Notes: generated by a model from the letters alone, not told the origin. DNA of 64,000 nt from Brevibacterium zhoupengii (GCF_021117425.1 NZ_CP088298.1:2046001-2110000), one strand, 5' to 3'. Counted from the first letter of the stretch, positions 17,231-26,896 are shown. Translations and numbers: made by a program.

Positions 17231-20200
17231 CGGCGGAAGATCCTGTCGATGACTTCCTGCTGCTGGACTTCATGGACATGCTTGAGTCCGGTAGCAGTAG
17301 CAGCCGAGGCTGGACGCGAGATCACGGTGAGTTCACGATCACCCAGGAGCTGCGGCATGTTCAGCGCCATGAACGGCCATGCACCCTGGTTCTCCGGCTC
17401 TTCCTGGGCCCAGACCAACTGTGCGCTGGCAGGGTAGCGCTCGAGCAGAGACTTGATGGAGTCCTCATCGAGCGGGTAGAGCTGCTCGACGCGGATCAGT
17501 GCCGTCGTCGTGTCTTCGCGCTTTTCGCGCTGCGCCAACAGATCCCAGTAGAGCTTGCCGGAGACCATCACAACGCGGTCGACCTGATCGGGATCGACGA
17601 CGGAATCGTCGATGACGGGCTGGAAAGTTCCCGAGGTGAAATCCTCGGGAGAGTTCGCAGCAGCCTTGAGCCGCAGCATCGACTTCGGGGTGAAGACGAT
17701 GAGCGGACGCTTGTTCGTCGTCATCGCGTGGCGGCGCAGCAAGTGGAAGTAGGATGCGCCATTCGACGGCAGAGCCACCGTCATGTTCGACTCTGCGCAC
17801 AGCTGCAGGTAGCGCTCGATGCGAGCCGAGGAGTGGTCGGGACCCTGTCCTTCGTATCCGTGAGGCAGGAGCATGACAACACCGGAGTTCTGCTGCCACT
17901 TCTGCTCTGAGGACGAGATGAACTCGTCGATCACGGACTGAGCGCCCTGAGCGAAGTCACCGAACTGGGCTTCCCACGCGACCAGGGCATCCTTGCGTTC
18001 GACCGAGTATCCGTACTCGAAGCCGACCGCTGCGTACTCGCTCAGCAGTGAGTCGTAGACCCAGAACCGCGCCTGCTCGTCGCTGAGGTTCTGCAGCGGT
18101 GTCCACTCGTTGCCGTTGACGGCATCGATGAGCACCGAATGACGCTGCACGAAGGTGCCGCGACGCGAGTCCTGACCAGCGAGGCGAACGGGAATTCCGT
18201 CCATGAGCAGTGACCCGAAGGCCAGAAGCTCGGCGAAGCCCCAGTCGATGCCGCCTGACAGCGACATCTCCTTGCGCTTCTCCAGGAGGGCACGCAGCTT
18301 CTTGTGGATCGTGAAGTTCTCGGGAACATCGGCAAAAGTCTGACCGATATGCTGCAGAGTCTCTGAGCTGATTGCCGTCTCGGCGTTGTTGTAGGCCTCG
18401 ATGTCGCTGGGCACATGCGGCGCGTTGAAGGCATCGCCCTCGTAGGAACCGGTCTCGGCTTCCTTGGTTTCAGCGAACGCCGACTCCAGCTTCGACTGGT
18501 AGTCCTTGAGCGCCTCGCTGGCCTCCTCGTCGGTGATGCACTTCCTGCCGACGAGCGATTCGGTGTAGAGCTTGCGCACCGACCCCTTCTTCTCGATGAG
18601 GGAGTACATCAGCGGCTGCGTCATCGATGGATCGTCGCCCTCGTTGTGTCCGCGGCGGCGGTAGCAGACGAGGTCGATGATGACGTCGCGGTTGAATTCC
18701 TGACGGTATTCGAACGCGAGTCGTGCTGCTCTCACAACGGCTTCGGGGTCATCCCCGTTGACGTGGAAGATCGGTGCGTTGATCGACTTCGCAACGTCGG
18801 TGCAGTAGAAGGAGGAGCGAGCCGAGGCCGGAGGAGTGGTGAAGCCGACCTGGTTGTTGATGATGATGTGGATCGTTCCACCGGTGCGGTAGCCACGCAG
18901 CTCCGAAAGGTTGAGCGTCTCGGTGACGACGCCCTGACCAGCGAATGCTGCGTCACCGTGGACGAGCACGGGCAGGACGGTGAAACCGGCCTCGCCCTGG
19001 TCGATGAAGTCCTGCTTGGCGCGAACGATGCCTTCGAGGACCGGATCCACGGTCTCGAGGTGGCTGGGATTGGCGGCGACGTAGACATCGGTCGAGTTGC
19101 CGGCAGGAGAGGTGAAGGATCCCTCAGTGCCCAAGTGGTACTTGACGTCGCCGGAGCCCTGAACGCTGTCGGGGGACATGGTTCCGTCGAACTCACGGAA
19201 CATCTGCGCATAGGACTTGCCTGCGATGTTGGTGAGCACGTTGAGACGTCCACGGTGGGCCATGCCGATGGCGACCTGTTCCATGCCGGAGTCTGCCGAC
19301 TGGTTGAGCACTTCGTCGAGGAGGACGATGGCCGATTCGCCGCCCTCGAGGCTGAAGCGCTTCTGTCCGATGTACTTCGTCTGCAGGAAGGTCTCAAACG
19401 CTTCGGCTGCGTTCAGGCGGCCCAGGATGTGGCCCTGTTCGGAGCGTGTGAGCTCCTGGTGGGGTACCTCGATCTTGGCCTGGAACCAGCGACGCTGCAG
19501 CGGATCGGCGATGTGCATGTACTCGAAGCCGACAGTGCGGCAGTAGCTCTCACGCAGGAGACCGAGGATGTTGCGGAAGGGCATCATCGGCTTGGCACCG
19601 AAACCACCGGTGGGGAACTCGCGTTCGAGATCCCACAGGGTCAGGCCGTGCTGGTTGATGTCGAGGTCAGGGTGCGAGCGCTGCCGGTAGACGAGCGGGT
19701 CGATGTTGGCCATGAGGTGCCCGCGGGTGCGGTAGGCATCGATGAGCTCGATGACGCGCGCGGTCTTATTGACATCGTCCTGGTCCTCGGCAGAGACATC
19801 GGGGACCCAGCGCACGGGCTCGTAGGGCAGACGCAGTGATTCGAAGACATCGTCGTAGAAGCCGTCCTCACCGAGGAGGTAGCCGTGGATGAGCTTGAGG
19901 AATTCACCGGAGCCTGCGCCCTGGATCACGCGGTGATCATAGGTGGAGGTCAGCGTGAGCACCTTGGACACAGCCAGCTTGTTGATGGTGTTCTGGCTGG
20001 CACCCTGGAACTCTGCCGGGTAGTCAAGCGCTCCGACGCCGATGATGCAGCCCTGGCCCTTGGTCAGACGCGGCACAGAGTGCACGGTTCCGATTCCACC
20101 GGGGTTGGTCAGCGAGACAGTGGTGCCCGCGAAGTCATCTGCGGTGAGCTTTCCCTGCCGTGCCTTGTCGACGAGACCGTCGTAGGCGTCGACGAACTGG

Positions 20201-20988
20201 CGGAAGGTCAGGGTCTCGGCCTTCTTGACGTTCGGCACCAGGAGTGTGCGCGACCCGTCCTTCTTCGGGACGTCGATCGCGAGGCCGAAGTTGATATGCG
20301 CGGGGGAGACCATGACCGGCTTGCCGTCGCGGATGTCATAGGACACGTTCTGCGAGGGGAAGTTCTGCAGCGCCCGGATGACGGCGAAGCCGATGAGGTG
20401 GGTGAAGGAGACCTTTCCACCGCGGGTCCGCTTGAGATGGGAGTTGATGACGATGCGGTTGTCGATGAGAGCCTTCGCCGGCAGCGCGCGCACGGACGTG
20501 GCCGTGGGAACCTCGATCGAATCGTCCATGTTCTTGGCGATGAGCTTCGCCGGACCGCGCAGCGGAGTGACGGTCTCTTCGGGAGCCGGCTTGGGCTCAG
20601 TGTCCTTCACCACGACCTTCGGCACGGACTTCGTCTCTGCCTTCAGGGTCTCAGTCTGAGCCGAGGAAGGGGAGACTCCGCGGGGACTGTCATCTGTCAC
20701 AGTGTCTGCCTTCGCGTTGGCAGACTTGTCTGCGGATTTCGCAGCAGCCTTTGGTGCTGCTTTGGAGTTTGACTTCGCAGCCGACTTGGCGCTGGTCTCT
20801 GCGGCGGGTTGGGCCTTGGCAGTCTTCGCTGCTGCTCCATCCCCGTTCTTTTCGTACTTGTCGAAGAACGGCCACCATGACTGGTCGACGGAGTTCTTAT
20901 CGGACTTGTACTGCTCATACAATTCCTCGACCAACCACTCATTCGACCCGAAGTCGTCGACGGTGCGGTTCGGAGTATTGACGGACAC
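17227..20988 (-). CDS. kgd: Multifunctional 2-oxoglutarate decarboxylase / dehydrogenase E1-E2 fusion
   Basis: A 1253-aa fused enzyme of the actinobacterial TCA cycle. A short E1 N-terminal helix (SNEWLVEELYEQYKSD...WWPFF) is followed by an Ala/Lys-rich linker (about 50-120), an E2 succinyltransferase core ending in TSTYDHRVIQGAGSGEF (catalytic His), and the thiamine-diphosphate E1 part (YRTRGHLMANIDPL, GMAHRGRLNVLTNI, GDAAFAGQG, NNQVGFTT, RRGHNEGDDPS, PHGYEGQGPDHSS). There is no lipoyl domain, as expected: succinyl transfer uses lipoyl from the pyruvate dehydrogenase E2. It acts in the soluble mixed dehydrogenase complex; the FHA protein OdhI/GarA regulates such enzymes in relatives. Confidence 0.97.
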   Translation of the reverse strand: MSVNTPNRTVDDFGSNEWLVEELYEQYKSDKNSVDQSWWPFFDKYEKNGDGAAAKTAKAQPAAETSAKSAAKSNSKAAPKAAAKSADKSANAKADTVTDDSPRGVSPSSAQTETLKAETKSVPKVVVKDTEPKPAPEETVTPLRGPAKLIAKNMDDSIEVPTATSVRALPAKALIDNRIVINSHLKRTRGGKVSFTHLIGFAVIRALQNFPSQNVSYDIRDGKPVMVSPAHINFGLAIDVPKKDGSRTLLVPNVKKAETLTFRQFVDAYDGLVDKARQGKLTADDFAGTTVSLTNPGGIGTVHSVPRLTKGQGCIIGVGALDYPAEFQGASQNTINKLAVSKVLTLTSTYDHRVIQGAGSGEFLKLIHGYLLGEDGFYDDVFESLRLPYEPVRWVPDVSAEDQDDVNKTARVIELIDAYRTRGHLMANIDPLVYRQRSHPDLDINQHGLTLWDLEREFPTGGFGAKPMMPFRNILGLLRESYCRTVGFEYMHIADPLQRRWFQAKIEVPHQELTRSEQGHILGRLNAAEAFETFLQTKYIGQKRFSLEGGESAIVLLDEVLNQSADSGMEQVAIGMAHRGRLNVLTNIAGKSYAQMFREFDGTMSPDSVQGSGDVKYHLGTEGSFTSPAGNSTDVYVAANPSHLETVDPVLEGIVRAKQDFIDQGEAGFTVLPVLVHGDAAFAGQGVVTETLNLSELRGYRTGGTIHIIINNQVGFTTPPASARSSFYCTDVAKSINAPIFHVNGDDPEAVVRAARLAFEYRQEFNRDVIIDLVCYRRRGHNEGDDPSMTQPLMYSLIEKKGSVRKLYTESLVGRKCITDEEASEALKDYQSKLESAFAETKEAETGSYEGDAFNAPHVPSDIEAYNNAETAISSETLQHIGQTFADVPENFTIHKKLRALLEKRKEMSLSGGIDWGFAELLAFGSLLMDGIPVRLAGQDSRRGTFVQRHSVLIDAVNGNEWTPLQNLSDEQARFWVYDSLLSEYAAVGFEYGYSVERKDALVAWEAQFGDFAQGAQSVIDEFISSSEQKWQQNSGVVMLLPHGYEGQGPDHSSARIERYLQLCAESNMTVALPSNGASYFHLLRRHAMTTNKRPLIVFTPKSMLRLKAAANSPEDFTSGTFQPVIDDSVVDPDQVDRVVMVSGKLYWDLLAQREKREDTTTALIRVEQLYPLDEDSIKSLLERYPASAQLVWAQEEPENQGAWPFMALNMPQLLGDRELTVISRPASAATATGLKHVHEVQQQEVIDRIFRR

Positions 20989-21089
20989 GGCGTTGATCGC
21001 CTACTTCCTGATTCAAGAATTGCTGCTTAACGACATGACCAGCCTAACGCGATGTGCCCACGTATGTCCGCATAGGGGACAATAGTGTT

Positions 21090-22547
21090 ATGCGTTTCAT
21101 CTCAAATGACCCGAATAATGATCTGACCTACTCGGATGTGTTCCTGGTTCCGAATTCGTCCTCACTGACCTCACGCTTCGATGTCGACCTGTCGACGACC
21201 GATCCGACCGGGTCGACAACGCCGATCGTGGCCGCAAATATGACCGCCGTCTCCGGGCGTCGAATGGCAGAGACCATGGCCCGCCGAGGTGGTCTTGCAG
21301 TCTTGCCGCAGGACATTCCCCTGACTGCGGCTCAGGACACCATCAAGTGGGTGAAGGGTCGGGATCGCGTCTTCGATTCGGCGCTGCGTTTCTCCCCTGA
21401 CGACACTGTTCTGAGCGCGCTGCACGTTCTGGCCAAGCGCGCTCACGGCTTCGGAGTCGTCGTCAACGAGGCAGGCACGCTCGAAGGAGTGATCGATTCG
21501 GCCAACCTCAAGGGCGTCGACCGGTTCACCTCGGTATCCGAACTGCTCGAAGCGACACCGTATGTGATCAGATCCTCAGACGTCGACTGGTCAGACGATG
21601 CGCAGCTGGAGTCGCTGTTCGAGACCATGAACGAGTCCAGGACACCGTTCGCAGCCGTGGTCGATGATGATGACAGGGTACTGGGGTCGCTGACTCCCAA
21701 ATCGCTGCTGCGCTCGTCGATCTACGCCCCCAACCTCGATGATCAGAACAGATTGAAGATCGCAGTCGCGGTCGGAGTCAACGGCAACGCCGTCGAACGC
21801 GCTTCGGCCCTGGTCGCGGCTGGTGCCGATGTCCTCGTCGTCGACACTGCGCACGGGCACCAGGTGAAGATGCTCGATACCCTGAGCTCGATTGCGGCCG
21901 CAGACCTGGGAGTGCCCATCGTCGCCGGCAATGTCGTCACCGCTGACGGTGTTCGCGACCTCGTGTCGGCCGGCGCTCAGATCATCAAGGTCGGAGTCGG
22001 CCCCGGCGCCATGTGCACCACGCGCATGATGACAGCTGTCGGCCGTCCGCAGTTCTCTGCGGTGCGCGAATGCGCCGAGGCGGCTCGAGAGCTGGGCGCA
22101 CATGTGTGGGCAGATGGGGGAGTGCGCTATCCTCGCGACGTGGCACTGGCCTTGGCAGCAGGAGCATCGCAGGTCATGGTCGGCTCGTGGTTCGCCGGTA
22201 CTCATGAATCGCCGGGAGACCTTCTGGTCGATGGTGAGGGTCGCCGATACAAGGAAAGCTTCGGTATGGCCTCGGCGCGAGCGGTGGCGAACAGGACACG
22301 CACTGAGTCTGCATTCTCCCGCGCGCGTAAGGGTCTGTTCGAAGAGGGCATTTCTTCGTCGACGATGTACATTGACCCAGAATCTCCTGGAGTTGAGGAC
22401 CTTCTCGACGGGATCACTTCGGGCGTGCGCAGCTCGTTCACCTATGCAGGAGCCCGTAGTCTCGCAGAATTCGCCGAACTCGCCACGGTCGGCGTCCAGA
22501 GTGCCGCCGGATATGACGAGGGCCGGCCCTTGTCTCGGAGTTGGTAA
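21090..22547 (+). CDS. guaB1: GuaB1 family IMPDH-like protein, probable GMP reductase
   Basis: A 485-aa IMPDH/GMPR-fold protein. TIM-barrel segments AAGADVLVVDTAHGHQVKML and GVGPGAMCTTRMMTAVGRP (catalytic Cys loop) are clear, with two CBS-like segments inserted (about 95-210). The purine site continues in VWADGGVRYPRDVALALAAGASQVMVGSWFAG. In mycobacteria the guaB1 product has been shown to be a CBS-containing GMP reductase rather than IMP dehydrogenase. The ATG at 21090 (MRFISNDP) is preferred to one 36 nt upstream because the family starts there. Divergent from kgd. Confidence 0.88.
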   Translation: MRFISNDPNNDLTYSDVFLVPNSSSLTSRFDVDLSTTDPTGSTTPIVAANMTAVSGRRMAETMARRGGLAVLPQDIPLTAAQDTIKWVKGRDRVFDSALRFSPDDTVLSALHVLAKRAHGFGVVVNEAGTLEGVIDSANLKGVDRFTSVSELLEATPYVIRSSDVDWSDDAQLESLFETMNESRTPFAAVVDDDDRVLGSLTPKSLLRSSIYAPNLDDQNRLKIAVAVGVNGNAVERASALVAAGADVLVVDTAHGHQVKMLDTLSSIAAADLGVPIVAGNVVTADGVRDLVSAGAQIIKVGVGPGAMCTTRMMTAVGRPQFSAVRECAEAARELGAHVWADGGVRYPRDVALALAAGASQVMVGSWFAGTHESPGDLLVDGEGRRYKESFGMASARAVANRTRTESAFSRARKGLFEEGISSSTMYIDPESPGVEDLLDGITSGVRSSFTYAGARSLAEFAELATVGVQSAAGYDEGRPLSRSW

Positions 22548-22678
22548 GATCAAATCATGCACAGTGACAGTCCCTGCCGGCGGGAAGCCGGCGCCCCAGA
22601 CGACGACCCTCACCCCCTGAGGCTCGATCGCAACACTCACCGTGATCTCCTGACCGCGAACGGCAGGGATCGTCACTG

Positions 22679-24007
22679 ATGGAATGGTTCTACCTCGCGT
22701 TAGCGCTGCTCCTCATCTGCGGCACCGGCGTGTTCGTCGCTGCCGAGTTCTCTCTTCTCACGCTCGACCGTCACACCGCCGACAAAGCGGTGGAGGACGG
22801 TGTCGTCGGAGCTAAGACGCTGCGACGTTCGATGACGCACCTGTCCACCCAGCTGTCAGCGGCTCAGGTGGGGATCACAATCACCACCCTGCTGACCGGT
22901 TACCTGATGGAGCCGTCCCTGGGCAAGCTTTTGGCCCCGGTCTTCGAATCTCTGGGACTCAGCTCGGGGCTCGCAGCCCCGATCGCTCTGACGATCGCAC
23001 TGATCGTGTCCACGTTCCTGTCGATGATATTCGGCGAACTGGTGCCCAAGAATCTGGCAATAGCAGTGCCTTTGGCCACTGGGCGCATCGCTGCACCGAT
23101 GCAGTACGTCTTCTCGATCGCTTTCAAACCCGTGATCAGTGTGCTCAATGGAACAGCGAACAAGATCCTGCTGTCCTTCGGGATCGAACCTCAGGAAGAG
23201 GGATCGGTCGGGCGTTCGCCGGAGGAACTGACCTCTCTGGTGCGTCACTCGGCTGAAGAGGGAATGCTCGACGAGCAGACTGCCGACCTTCTCGAGCGGA
23301 CGCTGAGCTTCTCCGAGCGCACCGCCGAAGATGTGATGACCCCACGGACCCGCATGTCGTCGGTGGTCAAGGACACCACGGCGCGAGCGATCATCGAACA
23401 GGCTCGAGAGACTGGGTTCTCCCGATTTCCCGTCGCCGGAGAAGACAAAGACCATATCGTCGGGGTCGTCCACGTCAAACAGGCATTCGCCGTTCCATTG
23501 GCGAACCGAGACGATGCATATGCCGGTGGGCTGATGACCGAGGTGACCGAAATTCCCGAAACCCTGCTGCTGGACCCGCTCCTCATGGAACTTCGGGCCC
23601 AAGGACTGCAGATGGCTGTCGTCGTTGACGAATTCGGCGGCACCGCGGGCGTCGTGACGCTTGAAGACGTGGTGGAGGAGCTCGTCGGCGAAGTTGCTGA
23701 CGAACACGACCGTATGCGTGTGGCAGCGCGACCGGCCCGCGATGGCACATGGATCGTGCCGGGACAACTTCGACCTGACGAAGTCTCGTCGACGATCGGG
23801 CTCGAGATCCCCGAAGATTCTGACTATGAGACTCTGGCGGGCTTCGTGCTGAAGGAATTGGGGCGAATCCCAGAACCTGGAGATCAGGTCCGCACCGACG
23901 ACGCACTCATCCGTGTCGAGCGAATGCACGGGCGCCGGATCGAAAGACTGCGGATACTCCTCCGCGCGACCGACGCCGTCGGCTATGAACAGGGTGGTGA
24001 CTTCTGA
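22679..24007 (+). CDS. CNNM/CorC-type membrane protein with DUF21, CBS pair and CorC_HlyC domain
   Basis: A 442-aa hemolysin-family protein. DUF21 membrane domain with about four helices (FYLALALLLICGTGVFVAAEFSLL, then GITITTLLTGYLMEP, LTIALIVSTFLSMIFGELVPKNLA), CBS pair (TAEDVMTPRTRM to GVVTLEDVVEELVGEV), and the C-terminal CorC_HlyC beta-domain (GTWIVPGQLRPDEV to RRIERLRI). The family exports Mg2+ or other divalent ions. It overlaps the next, related gene by one base, so the pair is coupled. Confidence 0.92.
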   Translation: MEWFYLALALLLICGTGVFVAAEFSLLTLDRHTADKAVEDGVVGAKTLRRSMTHLSTQLSAAQVGITITTLLTGYLMEPSLGKLLAPVFESLGLSSGLAAPIALTIALIVSTFLSMIFGELVPKNLAIAVPLATGRIAAPMQYVFSIAFKPVISVLNGTANKILLSFGIEPQEEGSVGRSPEELTSLVRHSAEEGMLDEQTADLLERTLSFSERTAEDVMTPRTRMSSVVKDTTARAIIEQARETGFSRFPVAGEDKDHIVGVVHVKQAFAVPLANRDDAYAGGLMTEVTEIPETLLLDPLLMELRAQGLQMAVVVDEFGGTAGVVTLEDVVEELVGEVADEHDRMRVAARPARDGTWIVPGQLRPDEVSSTIGLEIPEDSDYETLAGFVLKELGRIPEPGDQVRTDDALIRVERMHGRRIERLRILLRATDAVGYEQGGDF

Positions 24008-25062
24008 TGAGCGCTGATTGGATGGGGCTCGTCTGGCTCGTTGTCCTGCTCCTAGGCAACTCTTTCTTCGTGGCTGCCGAATTCGCGGTGGTCGCGGCCA
24101 AACGCTCACAGCTCGAACCCAGAGCGCAGGAGGGGTCGTCCGCAGCTCGGACCGCTCTCTACGCGATGGAGCACGTTTCGGTGATGTTGGCGATCTGTCA
24201 GCTCGGAATCACCGTCTGCTCCCTGTTGCTGGGCAATGTCGCGGAGCCGGCTATTCATCACCTCCTGTCCGGGCCTCTTGAGGGTCTGGGCATCCCGGCG
24301 GGGCTGTCGTCGACGATCTCGTTCATTCTGGCGCTCGGCGTCGTCACCTACCTGCACGTGGTGATCGGGGAGATGGTGCCGAAGAATCTGGCTCTGGCGA
24401 CTTCAGCGCGCGCAGTGATGCTGTTGGCGCCACCTCTGGTGTTCCTGTCCCGAGTCTTCGGCTTCGTCATCAAACCGTTGAACGGTCTGGCCAACTCGAT
24501 TCTGCACCTCTTCAAAGTTGAGGCGCGTGATGAGGTCAACGAGGCGTTCACGATCGAGCAGGTGGAATCGATCGTCGCCGAATCCAAGCGCGAAGGCCTG
24601 CTCACTGACGACACCGGGCTGCTCAAGGGCGCGCTGGAATTCAGCGACAAAACCGCGGCAGACATCATGGTCCCCATGTCGGAGCTGATCACCATCTCCT
24701 CCACCGTGACGCCCGATGAATTGGTCACCCTGGTTGGAAAGACCGGTTTCTCCCGATATTTCGTCGTCGACGAGGACGGATACCCGCAGGACTATCTCCA
24801 CATCAAGGATGTTCTCTACGCCGACAGTCGGCTCGAGTACGGTGCGCCGATTCCAGCGAAGCGATTCCGCCCTCTTTTCACTGTCACCGCGAGTGACGAG
24901 GTGGAAGAGGCTCTGTCTCAGATGCAGAAAGCCGGCATCCACGTAGCCAGGGTCCTCGCTCCAGAGGGCGGCGTGCTGGGTCTGCTGTTCCTCGAAGACG
25001 TCCTCGAAGAGCTTGTCGGCGAAGTTCAGGACGCCATGCAGCGGGGTCGCTACGAATACTGA
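24007..25062 (+). CDS. CNNM/CorC-type membrane protein lacking the CorC_HlyC domain
   Basis: A 351-aa paralogue of the preceding protein: DUF21 region (LVVLLLGNSFFVAAEFAVVAAKRS, GITVCSLLLGNVAEP, YLHVVIGEMVPKNLALA) and a CBS pair (AADIMVPMSELI to GLLFLEDVLEELVGEVQDA). It stops right after the second CBS, so the CorC_HlyC domain of its neighbour is absent. The ATG overlaps the neighbour's TGA. The two probably act as a heteromeric ion transporter; this is inferred from coupling and domain complementarity. Confidence 0.9.
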   Translation: MSADWMGLVWLVVLLLGNSFFVAAEFAVVAAKRSQLEPRAQEGSSAARTALYAMEHVSVMLAICQLGITVCSLLLGNVAEPAIHHLLSGPLEGLGIPAGLSSTISFILALGVVTYLHVVIGEMVPKNLALATSARAVMLLAPPLVFLSRVFGFVIKPLNGLANSILHLFKVEARDEVNEAFTIEQVESIVAESKREGLLTDDTGLLKGALEFSDKTAADIMVPMSELITISSTVTPDELVTLVGKTGFSRYFVVDEDGYPQDYLHIKDVLYADSRLEYGAPIPAKRFRPLFTVTASDEVEEALSQMQKAGIHVARVLAPEGGVLGLLFLEDVLEELVGEVQDAMQRGRYEY

Positions 25063-25126
25063 GCATGAAGTCAGGCACATTCGGAAATGCAACCGTGACA
25101 CAGGTCATTGAATGGGCTGTTGCTTT

Positions 25127-25141
25127 GTAACAATATGTTAC
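25127..25141 (+). promoter_or_regulatory. MtrA-like box, distal
   Basis: GTAACAATATGTTAC fits GTnAC-N5-GTnAC, the loose direct-repeat pattern reported for the actinobacterial response regulator MtrA. It is also a near-perfect palindrome. It lies about 115 bp upstream of the VanY promoter's -35. Confidence 0.4.
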
Positions 25142-25241
25142 GAAGCTCGCCTCCCAAGGCCTGGAAATTCACGCGCCATGACGCCCCGACATGGTGAAAA
25201 AACGGTGAAATCCCAGGTCACACGCCAAGTGTGAACGGAAA

Positions 25242-25270
25242 GTGACAATCTGTAACGAGGTCGTTATAGT
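25242..25270 (+). promoter_or_regulatory. Promoter of the VanY-like gene overlapped by an MtrA-like box
   Basis: GTGACA (25242-25247), 17-bp spacer, TATAGT (25265-25270). GTGACAATCTGTAAC (25242-25256) again fits GTnAC-N5-GTnAC and covers the -35. A TCACAC/GTGTGA inverted repeat (25218-25234) lies just upstream. Control of a cell-wall peptidase by MtrA would agree with other actinobacteria. Confidence 0.55.
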
Positions 25271-25339
25271 GTTGTGACATAAGGTTTTCGTTCGCCGGGG
25301 TACATGGCGGCCGAAATACGGACAACAGTACGGAGTAAT

Positions 25340-26377
25340 ATGTCGAGTGAGTCCTCGACCGCAGAGGCGCTACCGGTCCGCCGGCGCGATCTGCGCAAGC
25401 AGCACACCTCTTCACGCGTCCCATCCGTCTTATCCAAGCAGGGTGCGACATCGGTGTCGCAGCACTCGGATTCGACTCCCTCAGCACCACTGTCGCCGCG
25501 CCGCGCCGCGATGGCAGCTGAGGCCAGAGCGACCGCCGGTTCGCCGCGTCGGGCCGCGATGGCCAGGGAAGCCGAAGCACGTCCCGACCACGGTGGTTCC
25601 GCTTTCGTCGCCGCTCGCATGGGCAGCCGCGGATCCGATGGATCACTGCTGCGCTCCGTGCGTCGCCGTCGTGTGACGACCTTCTCCGCTTTGGCAACCG
25701 TCTCCGTGACGGGGACCGCTATCGCAGCAGTGATGGTCGCCGGCAACATGACCGGCAACCAGGAAGTCAAGGTCGACGAGACCGCTGCCGATTCACAGCC
25801 CCGCGCCATCAACTCTGAGTCCGTCTCCGCTGACATCAAGGCAGATGATGAGAAGACGAGCATGGCTATCGGCGCACCGAGCGCCAAGCAGACCAAAGTG
25901 GAGGCCGCATCGCGTGCCATCACAAAGACCGTGCTGCCCGGATGTGAGGGCGAAGCACCGAAGGGTAATGCCTCGAACGGTGAGGTCCCCGAGGAATGGC
26001 TGTGCGAGATCGGCGTCGGCAACCATAAGCTGCGCTCCGACGCAGCTGTGTCCTTTGCGAAGATGAACGCAGCGTTCAAAAAGGACACAGGCAAGGAGCT
26101 GGCAGTCACTGACTCCTACCGTTCTCTCGACGCCCAGATCTCTGTCGCTGAGCGCAAGCCGGGATTCGCCGCTCGTCCGGGCACCTCCAACCATGGTTGG
26201 GGAATAGCGCTGGACCTCGGTGCGGGAACTCAGAACGGCACCGGTGTGCAGTACGACTGGCTCGTGGCCAACGCCGATAAATATGGCTGGGAGAACCCCG
26301 ACTGGGCAAAGCGCAACGCCTACGAACTCTGGCATTGGGAATACGTTCCGGGCCGCAAGGATCTCAAGGGCGCCTGA
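25340..26377 (+). CDS. M15 (VanY-like) D,D-carboxypeptidase
   Basis: A 345-aa membrane-anchored peptidoglycan peptidase. The cytoplasmic N-terminal 110 residues are Arg/Ala/Ser-rich with an internal repeat (SPRRAAMAAEA, SPRRAAMAREA); a TM helix follows (TFSALATVSVTGTAIAAVMVAG), then a spacer and the VanY domain. Zinc and catalytic motifs are SNHGWGIALDLG (H and D) and YELWHWEYVPG (H). The ATG at 25340 has CGGAGT upstream and is preferred to one 36 nt earlier. It trims the terminal D-Ala of stem peptides, by family. Possible MtrA sites upstream. Confidence 0.9.
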   Translation: MSSESSTAEALPVRRRDLRKQHTSSRVPSVLSKQGATSVSQHSDSTPSAPLSPRRAAMAAEARATAGSPRRAAMAREAEARPDHGGSAFVAARMGSRGSDGSLLRSVRRRRVTTFSALATVSVTGTAIAAVMVAGNMTGNQEVKVDETAADSQPRAINSESVSADIKADDEKTSMAIGAPSAKQTKVEAASRAITKTVLPGCEGEAPKGNASNGEVPEEWLCEIGVGNHKLRSDAAVSFAKMNAAFKKDTGKELAVTDSYRSLDAQISVAERKPGFAARPGTSNHGWGIALDLGAGTQNGTGVQYDWLVANADKYGWENPDWAKRNAYELWHWEYVPGRKDLKGA

Positions 26378-26464
26378 TACTGACAACCGCGTGCAATCGA
26401 GTCTCGATTGCACGCGGTTTCGTTTTGGGAAGCACCACAGGTCGGTGATAGCATTGCATCCGTT

Positions 26465-26540
26465 GCCCGCGTAGCTCAGTGGATAGAGCGTCTGCCTCCG
26501 GAGCAGAAGGTCGTAGGTTCGAATCCTGTCGCGGGCACCA
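26465..26540 (+). tRNA. tRNA-Arg (CCG), integration target of the element
   Basis: 76 nt with CCA encoded. Anticodon loop CTCCGGA gives anticodon CCG. Acceptor stem GCCCGCG pairs with CGCGGGC. The 3' 47 nt are repeated at 57088-57134, so the element rebuilt the tRNA end on insertion. Confidence 0.97.
26494..26540 (+). repeat. attL core (47-bp direct repeat)
   Basis: From the anticodon stem to the CCA end of tRNA-Arg(CCG); identical to 57088-57134. These define the crossover region of the tyrosine integrase. Confidence 0.95.
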
Positions 26541-26544
26541 TGTA

Positions 26545-26587
26545 AGGCCTCTGATCAGCGGATACGTTGATCAGGGGCCTTTCTTTT
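26545..26587 (+). terminator. Terminator downstream of tRNA-Arg, supplied by the element
   Basis: AGGCC...CTGATCA pairs with TGATCAG...GGCCT, followed by TTCTTTT. The original chromosomal terminator now lies beyond attR. Apart from this and the arm repeats, the 356 bp before the first element gene hold nothing I can support. Confidence 0.85.
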
Positions 26588-26606
26588 ATAGTGGCGATCC
26601 TGGAGA

Positions 26607-26625
26607 GTACGCACTGAAGTACGCA
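26607..26625 (+). repeat. Left arm-type repeat pair (GTACGCA x2)
   Basis: GTACGCA at 26607 and 26619, 12 bp apart, 67 bp inside attL. The same paired repeat with the same spacing occurs inside attR (56955). Likely integrase or excisionase arm-binding sites. Confidence 0.6.
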
Positions 26626-26896
26626 TTAGAGCTCTCGGCTGGCAGCCCGGGGGAGTGGGGGTTCGAACGCCTTCGCCTGAACTCAGGTTGACGCGGCATA
26701 TTCTCTGGATCCGCTCAGCGACTTGTACAGGGCCTGTCGGGTGATCTCTTGGTAATGGAACCTCCTTGGCCTTCGACTAGCCTTCTGAGCCCCGCTGCGG
26801 GGCTACTGAGACCTGTTTGGCGTCGAGCCTTAGGATCGCGGTTGTAAGTCAGCGCCGCATGAGAAGATCGAGGCAACGGCGAATAAGGAGTCAAAG

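Noticed and set aside
18415..19839. 474-codon plus-strand frame inside kgd
   Set aside because: It is antisense to the conserved kgd reading frame; no family match and no ribosome binding site.
25218..25234. TCACAC/GTGTGA inverted repeat taken for a CRP/GlxR site
   Set aside because: The half-sites are in the opposite order from TGTGA...TCACA, so it does not fit that family.
26479..26691. Open frame starting in tRNA-Arg
   Set aside because: It reads through the tRNA and attL; it only exists because the tRNA has no stop in that frame.
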